NCBI RefSeq assembly: GCF_001956315.1
Contig: NZ_MOLY01000019.1
Span: 1 to 47,355 of the forward strand
Source of the DNA: Sphingomonas montana
GTDB taxonomy: Bacteria > Pseudomonadota > Alphaproteobacteria > Sphingomonadales > Sphingomonadaceae
Length of the DNA: 47,355 nt
Direction: 5' to 3'
The notes below the pieces were generated by a model that searched no databases, was not told the DNA's origin, and saw nothing but the letters and a program-made list of their open reading frames with translations. Made by a program: the position numbers and the translations under genes. This document shows positions 25,497 to 34,473 of this stretch, piece after piece (position 1 is the first letter of the stretch; every line of letters begins with the position of its first letter).

Positions 25497-25901
25497 TCAG
25501 AGCAACGACAGCTCTGCCAGTTCCCGGATCAACGCCGCCGGCATCGCCGCCCCCTCGTTCGAACCGCCTTCCAGATCGTCCGGCGCGTCGTCCGCCGTCA
25601 GATAGCGCCAGCCCTGATGCGCGCGCTTCGGCCGCGCCCGGACCGTGACCAGCATGGGGTCCAGCCGGATCAGGCACCGTCCCTCCGGCGTCTCGTCGAA
25701 CCCGATGATCCGCTGCCGCACGACGATCTGGTGCTTGATGATCCAGAACAGCGACCCGCCGATCAGCTCGGCATGGCGGGTCGGGCGGTAGCGCGTCTGG
25801 ATCGGTGCCTCGCCGTTCGCGGTCCGGTGGCGCGTCCGTTCGGCCAGCGCCTCGACAGTCTCGCAACCGACCGCGACCTTCGTGATGTTCAGCGGGTGCA
25901 T
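25497..25901 (-). CDS. DUF1489 family protein
   Basis: 134 residues from ATG at 25901. A GTG at 25925 is an alternative start, eight bases after the mgtE stop. Features are ITKVAVGCETVEALAER, a YRPTRHAELIGGSLFWIIKH segment, RQRIIGFDE and WRYLTADDAP. The family is restricted mainly to Alphaproteobacteria and has no known function. It is the second gene of a unit with mgtE. Confidence 0.87.
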   Translation of the reverse strand: MHPLNITKVAVGCETVEALAERTRHRTANGEAPIQTRYRPTRHAELIGGSLFWIIKHQIVVRQRIIGFDETPEGRCLIRLDPMLVTVRARPKRAHQGWRYLTADDAPDDLEGGSNEGAAMPAALIRELAELSLL

Positions 25902-25932
25902 CAGGTTCAGATGGCCGCCCCGCACGCCCGCT

Positions 25933-27330
25933 TCAAGCCTGCACCCCCCACCATGTCGCCAGCCCCAGGAAGGAGAAGAAGCCCATTACGTCGGTCAGCG
26001 TCGTGACGAACACGGCAGACGACACCGCCGGGTCCGCCCCCGCCTTGTCCAGCCCGATCGGCACCAGGATGCCGGCCAGCCCAGCGGTCATGTTGTTGAT
26101 GATCATCGCCGCGCAGATCACCATCCCCAGATCGCGATTGCCATAGACCGTCGCCACCGCGATGCCGATCATCAGCCCCAGCACGCAGCCATTGGTCACC
26201 GCGATCCGGAATTCGCGCCAGATCATGCGTTTCGCGTTCGAACTGGTCAGCTCGTTCAGCGCCAGCGCGCGCACCGACACCGCCATCGTCTGCGTGCCGG
26301 CATTGCCGCCCATCCCCGACACGATCGGCATCAGCACCGCCAGCATCACCAGCCGCGATATCGTCGCCTCGAACAGCCCGACCACCGACGCCGCCAGCAC
26401 CGCGGTGCCCAGATTCACGACCAGCCATTGCAGGCGGGTGCGGATGGTCTGCAGGATCGGTTCGTTGATGTCCCCGTCGCCGGCACCCGACAGCCGCAGG
26501 ATATCCTCGCCTGCCTCTTCCTGGATGATGTGGACGACGTCATCGACCGTGATCATGCCGACCAGCCGGCCAGCCGAATCGATGACTGCGGCAGAAATCA
26601 GCGCATATTTCTGGAAGCGCAGCGCCACTTCTTCCTGGTCCATGTCGACCGGGATCAGCGTCTGTTCGCGCGCCATCACGTCGGCGATCGCCACCGACCG
26701 CGGCGTGCGCAGGATCCAGCTCAGCTTGCACGTCCCGATCGGACGGTGGCTGGGGTCGACGACGTAGATTTCCCAGAAATCGGTGGTCAGATCCTCGTTG
26801 TGGCGCAGATAATCCAGCACGTCGCCGACGCTCAGATGCTCCGGCACCGCAATCAGGTCGCGCTGCATCAGGCGGCCGGCGGACTCCTCGGGATATCCCA
26901 GCGCCTCCTCGATCGCGGCGCGGTCGTCGGGCGCCAGCGCGCGCAACACCTCGCGCTGGTCGTCGGCGTCCATGTCCTCGATGATCGCGACCGCGTCGTC
27001 GGTATCGAGCAGGGTCGCGATGTCGGCGACCTCCTGGGGGCCGAGCGCCTCCATCAGCTCGTCGCGGACCCAGTCGTTCATCTCGGCCAGGACTTCGCCG
27101 TCGATCATGCCGTGCAGCGCGGACGCGATCGCTTTCCGCCGGTCGCCCGGTGCCAGTTCGAACAGGTCGGCAATGTCGGCGGGGTGCAGCGGCGACACCA
27201 GCGCGCGCGCGCCCTCCACGTCGCCGTCCGCCACCGCGTCGACCACGGCGGTGACGAAATCCGAATTCAGCCGGTTGTCTTCGTCGTGCGTGGGCTCCGC
27301 CACGATATCCAGTTCGTCCTGCTCGGCCAT
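25933..27330 (-). CDS. mgtE: Magnesium transporter MgtE
   Basis: 465 residues. The order is an acidic N-terminal helical domain (about 25-150, with DIADLFELAPGDRRKAI), two CBS domains (about 155-270), then five membrane helices. The last part carries the selectivity region with MPIVSGMGGNAGTQTM and later NNMTAGLAG. MgtE is a Mg2+-gated Mg2+ channel of the inner membrane. The N and CBS domains sense cytosolic Mg2+ through acidic residues, which are present. The start ATG begins MAEQDELD. Confidence 0.94.
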   Translation of the reverse strand: MAEQDELDIVAEPTHDEDNRLNSDFVTAVVDAVADGDVEGARALVSPLHPADIADLFELAPGDRRKAIASALHGMIDGEVLAEMNDWVRDELMEALGPQEVADIATLLDTDDAVAIIEDMDADDQREVLRALAPDDRAAIEEALGYPEESAGRLMQRDLIAVPEHLSVGDVLDYLRHNEDLTTDFWEIYVVDPSHRPIGTCKLSWILRTPRSVAIADVMAREQTLIPVDMDQEEVALRFQKYALISAAVIDSAGRLVGMITVDDVVHIIQEEAGEDILRLSGAGDGDINEPILQTIRTRLQWLVVNLGTAVLAASVVGLFEATISRLVMLAVLMPIVSGMGGNAGTQTMAVSVRALALNELTSSNAKRMIWREFRIAVTNGCVLGLMIGIAVATVYGNRDLGMVICAAMIINNMTAGLAGILVPIGLDKAGADPAVSSAVFVTTLTDVMGFFSFLGLATWWGVQA

Positions 27331-27481
27331 GCCCGTCTCCGCTCCGAACCCGCCCGGATGACGCCGCCCACCGCCTCCTTACGGACTCGCGCCGCCGCTG
27401 TCAGCCACCGGCACGGGGTTCTTTCCTACGCCGGGCTTCCTAGATAGACGCCCAGCACCACCCAACCGTAAGGAATTGCCG

Positions 27482-27940
27482 ATGGCCGACCAGAAAACCC
27501 TCACCCTGACGCTCGACAGCGGCGGCGACGTCGTGATCGCGCTGCGCGACGACATCGCCCCCGGCCATGTCGCGCGGATCGTCGAACTGGCGCAGGAAGG
27601 GTTCTACGACGGCGTCGTTTTCCACCGCGTCATCCCCGGCTTCATGGCGCAGGGCGGCGACCCCACCGGCACCGGCATGGGCGGATCGAAGAAGCCCGAC
27701 CTGAAGGCGGAATTCAACAAGGAACCGCATGTCCGCGGCACCTGCTCGATGGCGCGTTCGCAGAGCCCGAACTCGGCCAACAGCCAGTTTTTCATCTGCT
27801 TCGACGACGCCCGCTTCCTCGACAACCAGTACACCGCCTGGGGCAACGTCACGTCCGGCATGGAACATGTCGACGCGCTGCCCAAGGGCGAACCGCCCCG
27901 CACCCCGGGCAAGATCGTCAAGGCGACCGTCTCCGCCTGA
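27482..27940 (+). CDS. Cyclophilin-type peptidyl-prolyl isomerase
   Basis: 152 residues without a signal peptide, so cytosolic. Catalytic segments are FHRVIPGFMAQGGD (Arg, Phe, Gln) and ANSQFFICF, plus AWGNVTSGME. It is slightly shorter than typical PpiB but has all core strands. The start has AAGGAA eight bases upstream. It is divergent from mgtE. Confidence 0.93.
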   Translation: MADQKTLTLTLDSGGDVVIALRDDIAPGHVARIVELAQEGFYDGVVFHRVIPGFMAQGGDPTGTGMGGSKKPDLKAEFNKEPHVRGTCSMARSQSPNSANSQFFICFDDARFLDNQYTAWGNVTSGMEHVDALPKGEPPRTPGKIVKATVSA

Positions 27941-27980
27941 CGCTTGGCGGCTTTAGAAGCAGAAGTACAAAGCCCGTCCC

Positions 27981-28075
27981 CGTCATCCTGACGGAAGTCG
28001 GGATCCATTATCACTCCGCCCGAAGGCAACCCCAAAGCGTAGTGACAATGGATCCCGGCGTCCGCTGGGATGACG
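27981..28075. repeat. Dispersed CGTCATCC-type inverted repeat
   Basis: CGTCATCC at the left and GGGATGACG at the right are complementary, as are the inner GGGATCCATT and AATGGATCCC. It lies between the cyclophilin and LysR genes, which are convergent, so it may act as a two-way terminator. Confidence 0.75.
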
Positions 28076-28109
28076 ACCGGGGCGGGCGGTATCCGCCAAC
28101 CGGCCCTAC

Positions 28110-29027
28110 CTACCCCGCCGCCGCCACCCGCACCGGCTCGTCCCCCGCGGTGGCCACACTCGCGAACAGCCAGTCGTGGAACACCCGCACCGCGCGGTTC
28201 GACATCGCCGAACGCCGGCATACGAACCAGTAGCTGTAGTCGCTCTCCACCTCGCGCCCGAACAGGTTGGTCAGCCGGTCGTCATGCGCGCCGTAGAGAT
28301 GCGCATCCAGCATGAACGCCACGCCCAGCCCCTGCGCCGCGGCGTCCAGCATCAGGTGGCCCGAATCGAAATGGTCGATCGCGGCGGGTTTAAGGTCCGG
28401 CCGCCCGATCGCCGCGCGCCAGATCGCGAACGTTTCGGGCATGTCGCGGTGGACGAAGATCGTCATGCGCCGCAGGTCGTCCGGGTCGGTCAGCGCGTCC
28501 GGACCGGTCGTCAGCGAGCGCCGCGCGATCGCGCTGACCCGGTTGCGGTCGATCCGCCGGCCGTACAGCGCCGGGTCCGGTTCCGCGCCCAGCACGATCG
28601 CGGCGTCCAGGCTTTCGCCCAGCCGCGCGGTCGGGTGCGGCGCGGTGTCGATATCGACATGGAAATCGGGATAGGCGGCGCGCAGTTCGGGCAACCGCGC
28701 CATCAGCTTCTGCGACGCGAAAAGCGGCAGCACGCCCAGCCGCAGGCGCAACGCGTCATGCTGCCCCGTCGTCGAATCGATCGCTTCGGCCAGCGCGTCG
28801 ATCGCCGGCGCGATCCGGGCAAGCAGCCGCTCCCCCGCCGCATTGGGCAGCATCGCCTGGTGTCGCCGGTCGAACAGTGATTGCCCGACGAACCGTTCCA
28901 GCGCCTGCACCCGCCGGCTGAGCGCGGGCGACGACAGCGCCAGTTCCTGCGCCGCGGCCTTGACGGACCCCAGCCGTGCGACCTGTACGAAAGCCTCTAC
29001 GGCGGTCAGCGGTGGCAGACGACGCAT
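28110..29027 (-). CDS. LysR-family transcriptional regulator
   Basis: 305 residues. The HTH occupies about 6-60: LTAVEAFVQVARLGSVKAAA, then LSSPALSRRVQALERFVG. A periplasmic-binding-protein-like sensor domain follows from about residue 90. The ATG at 29027 has a purine-rich GGAAGGGGAAG site. The N-terminus resembles GcvA-type members. An inverted repeat of T-N11-A type about 30-50 bases upstream (29055-29075) is a candidate autoregulatory site. The regulated gene is not known and could be the divergent transcript described next. Confidence 0.9.
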   Translation of the reverse strand: MRRLPPLTAVEAFVQVARLGSVKAAAQELALSSPALSRRVQALERFVGQSLFDRRHQAMLPNAAGERLLARIAPAIDALAEAIDSTTGQHDALRLRLGVLPLFASQKLMARLPELRAAYPDFHVDIDTAPHPTARLGESLDAAIVLGAEPDPALYGRRIDRNRVSAIARRSLTTGPDALTDPDDLRRMTIFVHRDMPETFAIWRAAIGRPDLKPAAIDHFDSGHLMLDAAAQGLGVAFMLDAHLYGAHDDRLTNLFGREVESDYSYWFVCRRSAMSNRAVRVFHDWLFASVATAGDEPVRVAAAG

Positions 29028-29054
29028 GCTTCCCCTTCCTGCTGCCGCGAACAG

Positions 29055-29075
29055 CGATTGCGTGTTGCGCAATCG
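29055..29075. promoter_or_regulatory. Inverted repeat, candidate LysR binding site
   Basis: CGATTGCG (29055-29062) and CGCAATCG (29068-29075) are exact complements around TGTTG. The ATTGCG..CGCAAT arrangement fits the T-N11-A consensus of LysR boxes and lies upstream of the divergently read LysR gene. Confidence 0.45.
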
Positions 29076-29084
29076 TTTCTCACA

Positions 29085-29187
29085 ATAAAGCATTTGCGGC
29101 AATTGTCGCGGTGCAGCAAAAGGGTCGGGCCTTTCAGGCATCCTCTCCTAAAACTTTCGGGCTGTCCCTCGGGGCGGCCCTTTTTTT
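29085..29187 (+). ncRNA. Candidate small RNA ending in an intrinsic terminator
   Basis: The clearest element is the 3' end: GGGCTGTCCC at 29159-29168 pairs (with two G-U pairs) with GGGGCGGCCC at 29171-29180 around a short loop, followed by seven T (29181-29187), a textbook intrinsic terminator. Just before it lies an unpaired CTCTCCT segment (about 29141-29148) complementary to ribosome-binding sites. No plus-strand reading frame ends nearby, because the upstream gene is on the other strand. The 5' end is a guess, as no firm promoter was identified. A leader or attenuator for something further downstream is an alternative. Confidence 0.45.
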
Positions 29188-29291
29188 ATCACCGCGCCCG
29201 GCGCCTGCCCGGACCGCGGCATCGCCGGCAACGGCAACGGCACATCACGCCTCCGTGCCCCCCCCCCCCCCGCTCATGCGCCACCGGCCGG

Positions 29292-29615
29292 TCATGGCCT
29301 GCTCCACCGATACGCCCGGTCCACCGTCGCCACGCAGACGCTGTAGCTGTCGTACCAGCGCGCCCGGCCCAGCGTGCGGATCCGGCCATGCTCCGCATCG
29401 TCGCGCCATGCCGCCGCGGCCGCCATGTCGCGCCAGTAGCTGACGGTGATGCCATGTCCCGCCACGTCGCGGACCGCATCGACGCCCAGATATCCCGGCA
29501 TCGCGGCTGCGGCGGCATCCATCGCGTCGGCCGCGGCGGCATAGCCGGCCGGGTCCTCGGCGGTCCGCCGACTTACGAAGATCACGGCGACCGCCCCGGC
29601 ACTTATTGCGTCCAT
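29292..29615 (-). CDS. Antibiotic-biosynthesis-monooxygenase-like (ABM) protein
   Basis: 107 residues from ATG at 29615. A GTG at 29636 in the same frame is possible. The sequence AVAVIFVSRRTAEDPAGY, then MPGYLGVDAVRD, GHGITVSYWRD, and WRDDAEHGR fits the dimeric ferredoxin-like fold of the ABM/heme-degrading group. No heme ligands typical of IsdG could be confirmed. A 14-C run lies 21-34 bases beyond the stop on the transcribed side. Confidence 0.65.
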   Translation of the reverse strand: MDAISAGAVAVIFVSRRTAEDPAGYAAAADAMDAAAAAMPGYLGVDAVRDVAGHGITVSYWRDMAAAAAWRDDAEHGRIRTLGRARWYDSYSVCVATVDRAYRWSRP

Positions 29616-29724
29616 GACGGTTTCATAACGACGCACCCCGGTTCACGCCACGACTGCGGCTTGCTATTGACGGTGGCTTTTGCGAACGGTGCCGACTGTT
29701 CGGTGCGTTCTTCCGGGAGTTTCC

Positions 29725-30339
29725 ATGCCGTCATCGTCAGCCGATCAGGCTCTCACCCGTGCGGGCCAGCGCCGCGAACCCGGTCCACTGGGCATGTTCT
29801 TCCGTGAATTTCTCAAACATCCGGTCATGGTCGGGTCGATCATCCCGTCCTCGGACAAGCTGATTGCTCGCATGCTGAAGCCCGTCGACTGGGCGAATAC
29901 CAAACTCTTCGTCGAATATGGCCCCGGCGTCGGCACCTTCTGCCCCGCCATTCTGGAACGGATGGCGCCGGATGCGCAACTGATCGCGATCGACACGAAT
30001 CGCGACTTCATCGGCTATCTCGGCCGGCGGATCACCGATTCGCGGTTCCGCCCGGTGCTCGGCTCCGCTTCCGACGTGCGGTCGATCATCGCCGATCATG
30101 GTCACGATCACGCCGACTATATCCTGTCCGGCCTGCCCTTCTCCACGCTGCCCGCCGGCATCGGCCCGCGGATCGCATCCGAAACGCATGACGCGCTGCG
30201 TCCCGGCGGCGCATTCCTGGTCTATCAGTTCTCCCCGCGGGTGAAAGACTTCCTGGTCCCGCATTTCCGCCGGATCGACCATGCGTTCGAACCGATCAAC
30301 ATCCCGCCGGCGCAGCTCTACTGGTGCTGGAAGGACTGA
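29725..30339 (+). CDS. Phospholipid N-methyltransferase-like SAM enzyme
   Basis: 204 residues. The SAM site is LFVEYGPGVGTFCPAIL (about 62-78) with the acidic residue in LIAIDTNRDFIGYL. The SGLPF segment around residue 136 resembles the N-P-P-F/S-L-P-F loop of PmtA-type phosphatidylethanolamine methyltransferases and of KsgA-like enzymes. The stretch FLKHPVMVGSIIPSS near the start also favours the PmtA-like group. If correct, the enzyme would methylate membrane phosphatidylethanolamine. The neighbouring phospholipase D-type synthase gene is convergent, so the lipid connection is suggestive only. Confidence 0.7.
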   Translation: MPSSSADQALTRAGQRREPGPLGMFFREFLKHPVMVGSIIPSSDKLIARMLKPVDWANTKLFVEYGPGVGTFCPAILERMAPDAQLIAIDTNRDFIGYLGRRITDSRFRPVLGSASDVRSIIADHGHDHADYILSGLPFSTLPAGIGPRIASETHDALRPGGAFLVYQFSPRVKDFLVPHFRRIDHAFEPINIPPAQLYWCWKD

Positions 30340-30372
30340 CCGACCGGACCCAGGCGCGATGGCGCGACGGGC

Positions 30373-31530
30373 TCAGCGTCCGTCGATCCCGAAGTTCAGC
30401 CGCCGCGTCACATTGCCGTCCACCACAGCGACGATGAAATAGGCGATGCCCCACTGCACGCGGCGGAACCAGCCGGCCCGGTCATGCTCGGCCAGCGTCA
30501 CCTCGTGGCTCTCCACCGCCTCGCCCTCGAAATAGGCGCGCATATAGGCCGCGAACGACGCGTCTTCGATCCGCAGCATCATCTCCAGGTTCAGGTATAG
30601 GCTGCGCACGTCGAAATTCGCCGACCCCAGATGGACGATGTCGTCGATCACGAATAATTTGCTGTGCAGCTTGGTCGCGCCATATTCCAGCACGCGGACC
30701 CCGCGGCTCAACAGCCGCTGGTAACAGTGCCGCGTCGCCGCGATCGTGGCCTCGTTGTCGGATTTGGCGGCGGTCATCACCCGCGCCTGCCCGCCGCGCT
30801 TCACGATCCGCTCGATCCGGCGCAGCATCGCCGGGTTCGGCGCGAAATAGGCCGCGATCATGTCCAGCCGCCGGGCATGCGCCATGTCCCATTTGACGAC
30901 CAGCGCCCAGGGGCTCAGCCGCCGCGTCGGCCCGCCGAACACCCAGCGCAGCTTTCCCGTGCCATGCGTCTCGCTATGCCGTTTGAGGATGGTGCGCAGG
31001 TCGCGGAACTTGCCCGCCGGCGCCCGTGTCCATGCCAGCAACGCATCGAAATAGCGTGCCAGCCGCACCGGCGCATCACCCTCCACCAGCAATCCCAGGT
31101 CGCGCCACGCGCCGTCGGCGACCGTCCCGAAATAATCGTCCTCGACGTTGAACCCGCCGATCAGCACGCGCAATTCGTCCGCCAGCGCCATCTTCTGGTG
31201 ATTGCGCAGCAGGTAGCGCCGCCCGAACCGTGCCTCGTACCGGCACACCCCGCCGCCGGCGGCCACCAGTTCCGAAAAGAACCCAGCCCCCGCCGCCACG
31301 CCGAACCCGTCGACGATCATGTCCACCCGCACCCCGCGCCGGACCGCGCGCAGCAGGGCATCCCGCACCGCACGCCCGGCCCGGTCGTCCGCATAGATAT
31401 AATAGAGCAGCCGCAACGTGGCCGCCGCCCCGTCGATCAGCGCGATCAACGCGTCCAGCCGCTCCGGCCCGTCGGGCAACAGTGTCAGCCGGTCGCGGTC
31501 GACCGTGAAGGTGGGTCTGTCCTCGCTCAT
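30373..31530 (-). CDS. Phospholipase D-family cardiolipin-synthase-like protein
   Basis: 385 residues with two HKD motifs: NHQKMALADELRVLIGG (about 115-131) and LHSKLFVIDDIVHLGSANF (about 290-310). No N-terminal membrane helices are present, unlike ClsA, so it resembles the ClsB/YbhO or bacterial PLD-like group. By family it transfers phosphatidyl groups or hydrolyses phosphodiesters at the membrane. The ATG at 31530 (MSEDRP) is chosen over a GTG at 31536. Confidence 0.87.
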   Translation of the reverse strand: MSEDRPTFTVDRDRLTLLPDGPERLDALIALIDGAAATLRLLYYIYADDRAGRAVRDALLRAVRRGVRVDMIVDGFGVAAGAGFFSELVAAGGGVCRYEARFGRRYLLRNHQKMALADELRVLIGGFNVEDDYFGTVADGAWRDLGLLVEGDAPVRLARYFDALLAWTRAPAGKFRDLRTILKRHSETHGTGKLRWVFGGPTRRLSPWALVVKWDMAHARRLDMIAAYFAPNPAMLRRIERIVKRGGQARVMTAAKSDNEATIAATRHCYQRLLSRGVRVLEYGATKLHSKLFVIDDIVHLGSANFDVRSLYLNLEMMLRIEDASFAAYMRAYFEGEAVESHEVTLAEHDRAGWFRRVQWGIAYFIVAVVDGNVTRRLNFGIDGR

Positions 31531-31674
31531 CCGCACCGCCTAGCACCGTCACCATGTCGGTACGACTACGCAACGCCGCGCGCACCGAACCGGCACCGTT
31601 CCTTGCCTTTCGCCCGCGATGCTGCTAACGGCCCGCGCTTGCATTCATGCTCGAAACTATAGCGGAGCGACATC

Positions 31675-32016
31675 ATGGCGCGCGTCACTGTCGAAGATTG
31701 CGTCGACAAGATCCCCAACCGCTTCGACCTGGTCCTGGCCGCCGCTCAGCGCGCACGCCAGATTTCCGGCGGTGCCGAACTGACGATCGATCGCGATCGC
31801 GACAAGAACCCGGTCGTCGCCCTGCGTGAGATCGCCGAGGAAACCGTCGTGCCGCACGATCTGGAAGAAGGCATGATCCAGAGCCTCCAGCGCGTCCGGA
31901 TGGATGATGACGACGCGGTCGACGAAATGGGCTCGCTGTCGCAGTCGGCCGAAGCTCTCCGCCTCACCGCCGCCGCCCCGCCCCGCAACCAGAATGTCGG
32001 CGGCGACTACGAGTAA
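31675..32016 (+). CDS. rpoZ: RNA polymerase omega subunit
   Basis: 113 residues. It starts [20 protein letters not shown] and continues [12 protein letters not shown], the hallmark of omega. The C-terminal extension is Pro/Asn-rich. The product assists assembly of RNA polymerase, and in many bacteria forms part of a (p)ppGpp binding site. It lies directly upstream of the (p)ppGpp synthetase/hydrolase gene, as is common. A GCGGAGCG site precedes the ATG. Confidence 0.95.
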   Translation: MARVTVEDCVDKIPNRFDLVLAAAQRARQISGGAELTIDRDRDKNPVVALREIAEETVVPHDLEEGMIQSLQRVRMDDDDAVDEMGSLSQSAEALRLTAAAPPRNQNVGGDYE

Positions 32017-32032
32017 TCTTTAATTGCCTGAG

Positions 32033-32054
32033 CCCCTCCTCTTCAGAGGAGGGG
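32033..32054. terminator. Hairpin between rpoZ and the Rsh gene
   Basis: CCCCTCCTCT and AGAGGAGGGG form a 10-base stem with a two-base loop, 16 bases after the rpoZ stop, followed by TTGGGGGG rather than a T-run. A similar unit lies after the Rsh gene at 34261-34284, so this may be a dispersed repeat used as a terminator. Confidence 0.6.
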
Positions 32055-32158
32055 TTGGGGGGTGACAACGCCGAAGTTTGGACGCGCGTTCGCCACAAGT
32101 TGCAGCCTCGCAACGCTTTCCCGTTGCATCCCGGCCCCGCCCCGCCACATGATGCCGG

Positions 32159-34243
32159 GTGCTCAGACAATATGAACTGGTCGATCGGGTCCTGGACTAC
32201 GATCCGCAAGCCGACGAGGCGATGCTCAATCGCGCCTACGTCTTTTCGATGCAGGCCCACGGATCGCAGAAACGCGCCAATGGCGACCCCTATTTCAGCC
32301 ACCCGATAGAGGTCGCCGGCATCCTGACCGACCTGCGGCTCGATGACGAGACGATCGTCACTGCGATCCTGCACGACACGATCGAGGATACGGTCGCCAC
32401 CTACGACCAGATCGAAAAGACGTTCGGCACGTCCGTCGCGCGGCTAGTCGACGGCGTCACCAAGCTGTCGCGGATCGAGGCGCAGACCGAGAACGAGCGC
32501 GCCGCCGAGAACCTGCGCAAGTTCCTGCTCGCCATGTCGGACGATATCCGCGTCCTGCTCGTGAAGCTTGCCGACCGGCTCCACAACATGCGCACGCTCC
32601 ACTTCATTCCAAAGCCGGAGAAGCGCCGCCGCATCGCGCGCGAGACGATGGAGATCTATGCGCCGCTCGCCGAACGGATCGGCATGTACGAATTCATGAA
32701 GGAGATGCAGACGCTCGCCTTCCGCGAACTCGAACCCGAAGCGTACGAGTCGATCACCCGGCGGCTCGAACAGCTCAAATCCGGCGGCGGCGACCGTATC
32801 GCGCGCATCTCGTCGGGCATCGTCACGCTGCTCGGCCGCCAGGGCATCGTGGCGGAAGTCACCGGCCGCGAAAAGCACCCTTATTCGATCTGGCGCAAGA
32901 TGGCCGAGCGCCACATCAGTTTCGAACAGCTGTCCGACATCATGGCGTTCCGCATCGTCGTGAAGGATGTCGAGCAATGCTACCGCACGCTCGGCCTGAT
33001 CCACCAGCGCTGGCCGATGGTGCCCGGCCGGTTCAAGGACTATGTCTCGACGCCGAAGCGCAACGGCTACAAATCGCTCCACACCTCCGTCATCCATTCG
33101 GAAAAGGCACGGATCGAGATCCAGATCCGTTCGACCGAGATGCATGACCAGGCCGAAATCGGCCTCGCCAGCCACTGGGCCTACAAGCAGAAGGAAAGTG
33201 CGGACACGCAGGTCAGCTGGATCCGCGATCTCGTGGAAATCCTCGATCATGCCGACACGGCCGAGGAGGTCCTCGAACATACCCGCATGGCGATGTACCA
33301 GGACCGGATCTTCGCCTTCACTCCCACCGGTGAACTGATCCAGCTGCCCAAGGGCGCCACCCCGGTCGATTTCGCCTACGCGCTCCACACCGATCTCGGT
33401 GACCAGACGGTGGGCGCGAAGGTCAATGGCCGCGTCGTGCCGCTCCGCACCGCGATCCAGAATGGCGATCAGGTCCAGATCCTCCGGTCCAAGGCGCAGG
33501 AACCCGAGCCCGGCTGGATGGCGTTCGTCACCACCGGCAAGGCGCGCGCCGCGATCCGCCGCTTTGTGAAGCACAAGGAACGCGACGAAACCGTCGCGCT
33601 CGGCCGCAAATTCTACGACGAAATCGTCAAGCGCCTGCCCGCGCAACTCGGCACGGAGGCACTGGGCAATGCCGTCAAGCGGCTGCAACTGCCCGACGGC
33701 GATGCGCTGATGCAGGCCATCGCGCGCAAGCATCTGACCGACGAACAGGTGATGGAGGCGCTGATGCCCGGCGCTGGCGGCGGCGACGTCGCCATGGTCC
33801 GCCCGCAGCGCGAGGCGATTTCGATCAAGGGGCTGACCCCGGGCGTCGCGTTCAAGCTCGCGCCTTGCTGCCACCCCGTCCCCGGCGACCGCATCGTCGG
33901 CATGCGCCGCCCCGATGCGGCGGTCGAGGTCCACGCCATCGACTGTTCCGAACTGGCCGACGGCGTCGACGCGGACTGGGTCGACCTCGCCTGGGGCGAC
34001 GGATCGGACGGCGGCACCGCGCGGCTGTCGGTCATCGTCAAGAACGAACCCGGCTCGCTCGGTGCGATGTCCAGCATCCTGGGATCACAGGGTGCCAATA
34101 TCATCAACCTGGCACTGTTTCACCGCGACGCCAGCTTCCACACCTTCCACCTCGCCCTCGAAGTCCGCGACCGCCCCCACGTCATGCGCATCCTGGCCGC
34201 CCTCCGCGCCGCCGACGCCGTCGCCCAGGCGGAGCGGTTGTAA
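32159..34243 (+). CDS. rsh: Bifunctional (p)ppGpp synthetase/hydrolase (Rsh)
   Basis: 694 residues from a GTG start. The hydrolase HD domain (about 25-170) is intact, with YFSHPIEVAGIL and ILHDTIEDT. The synthetase domain (about 220-340) has SIWRKM, RIVVKD, and RFKDYVSTPKRNGYKSLHTS; the RFKD form is typical of bifunctional enzymes. A TGS domain (about 380-440), a zinc-finger-like KLAPCCHPVPGDRI and a C-terminal ACT domain follow. It sets (p)ppGpp levels in response to starvation. Single Rsh enzymes of this kind are normal in Alphaproteobacteria. Confidence 0.95.
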   Translation: MLRQYELVDRVLDYDPQADEAMLNRAYVFSMQAHGSQKRANGDPYFSHPIEVAGILTDLRLDDETIVTAILHDTIEDTVATYDQIEKTFGTSVARLVDGVTKLSRIEAQTENERAAENLRKFLLAMSDDIRVLLVKLADRLHNMRTLHFIPKPEKRRRIARETMEIYAPLAERIGMYEFMKEMQTLAFRELEPEAYESITRRLEQLKSGGGDRIARISSGIVTLLGRQGIVAEVTGREKHPYSIWRKMAERHISFEQLSDIMAFRIVVKDVEQCYRTLGLIHQRWPMVPGRFKDYVSTPKRNGYKSLHTSVIHSEKARIEIQIRSTEMHDQAEIGLASHWAYKQKESADTQVSWIRDLVEILDHADTAEEVLEHTRMAMYQDRIFAFTPTGELIQLPKGATPVDFAYALHTDLGDQTVGAKVNGRVVPLRTAIQNGDQVQILRSKAQEPEPGWMAFVTTGKARAAIRRFVKHKERDETVALGRKFYDEIVKRLPAQLGTEALGNAVKRLQLPDGDALMQAIARKHLTDEQVMEALMPGAGGGDVAMVRPQREAISIKGLTPGVAFKLAPCCHPVPGDRIVGMRRPDAAVEVHAIDCSELADGVDADWVDLAWGDGSDGGTARLSVIVKNEPGSLGAMSSILGSQGANIINLALFHRDASFHTFHLALEVRDRPHVMRILAALRAADAVAQAERL

Positions 34244-34260
34244 AGCGAGCGACCGAAAGG

Positions 34261-34295
34261 CCCCCTGCCTTTCAAGGGAGGGGGTTGGGGGGTGG
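34261..34295. repeat. Short hairpin with TTGGGGGGTGG tail
   Basis: CCCCCTGCCTT and AAGGGAGGGGG form an imperfect stem, followed by TTGGGGGGTGG as in the unit at 32033-32064. It lies 18 bases after the Rsh stop and may act as its terminator. Confidence 0.55.
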
Positions 34296-34473
34296 GCGCA
34301 ACAGCACCCAGAAGCGACGCCCTGGTGCTTGGCTTGCGGCAACGAAACCATCGAGACATTCCGACCACGCTTCGACCACCCACGTTGCTGAATTCCGCCA
34401 CTGCGCAAGATCTTCAGCGGAGCAGACGCCCCAAATCGATCGACTTGCAAACGTCGCTCCCGAACATTCGAAG

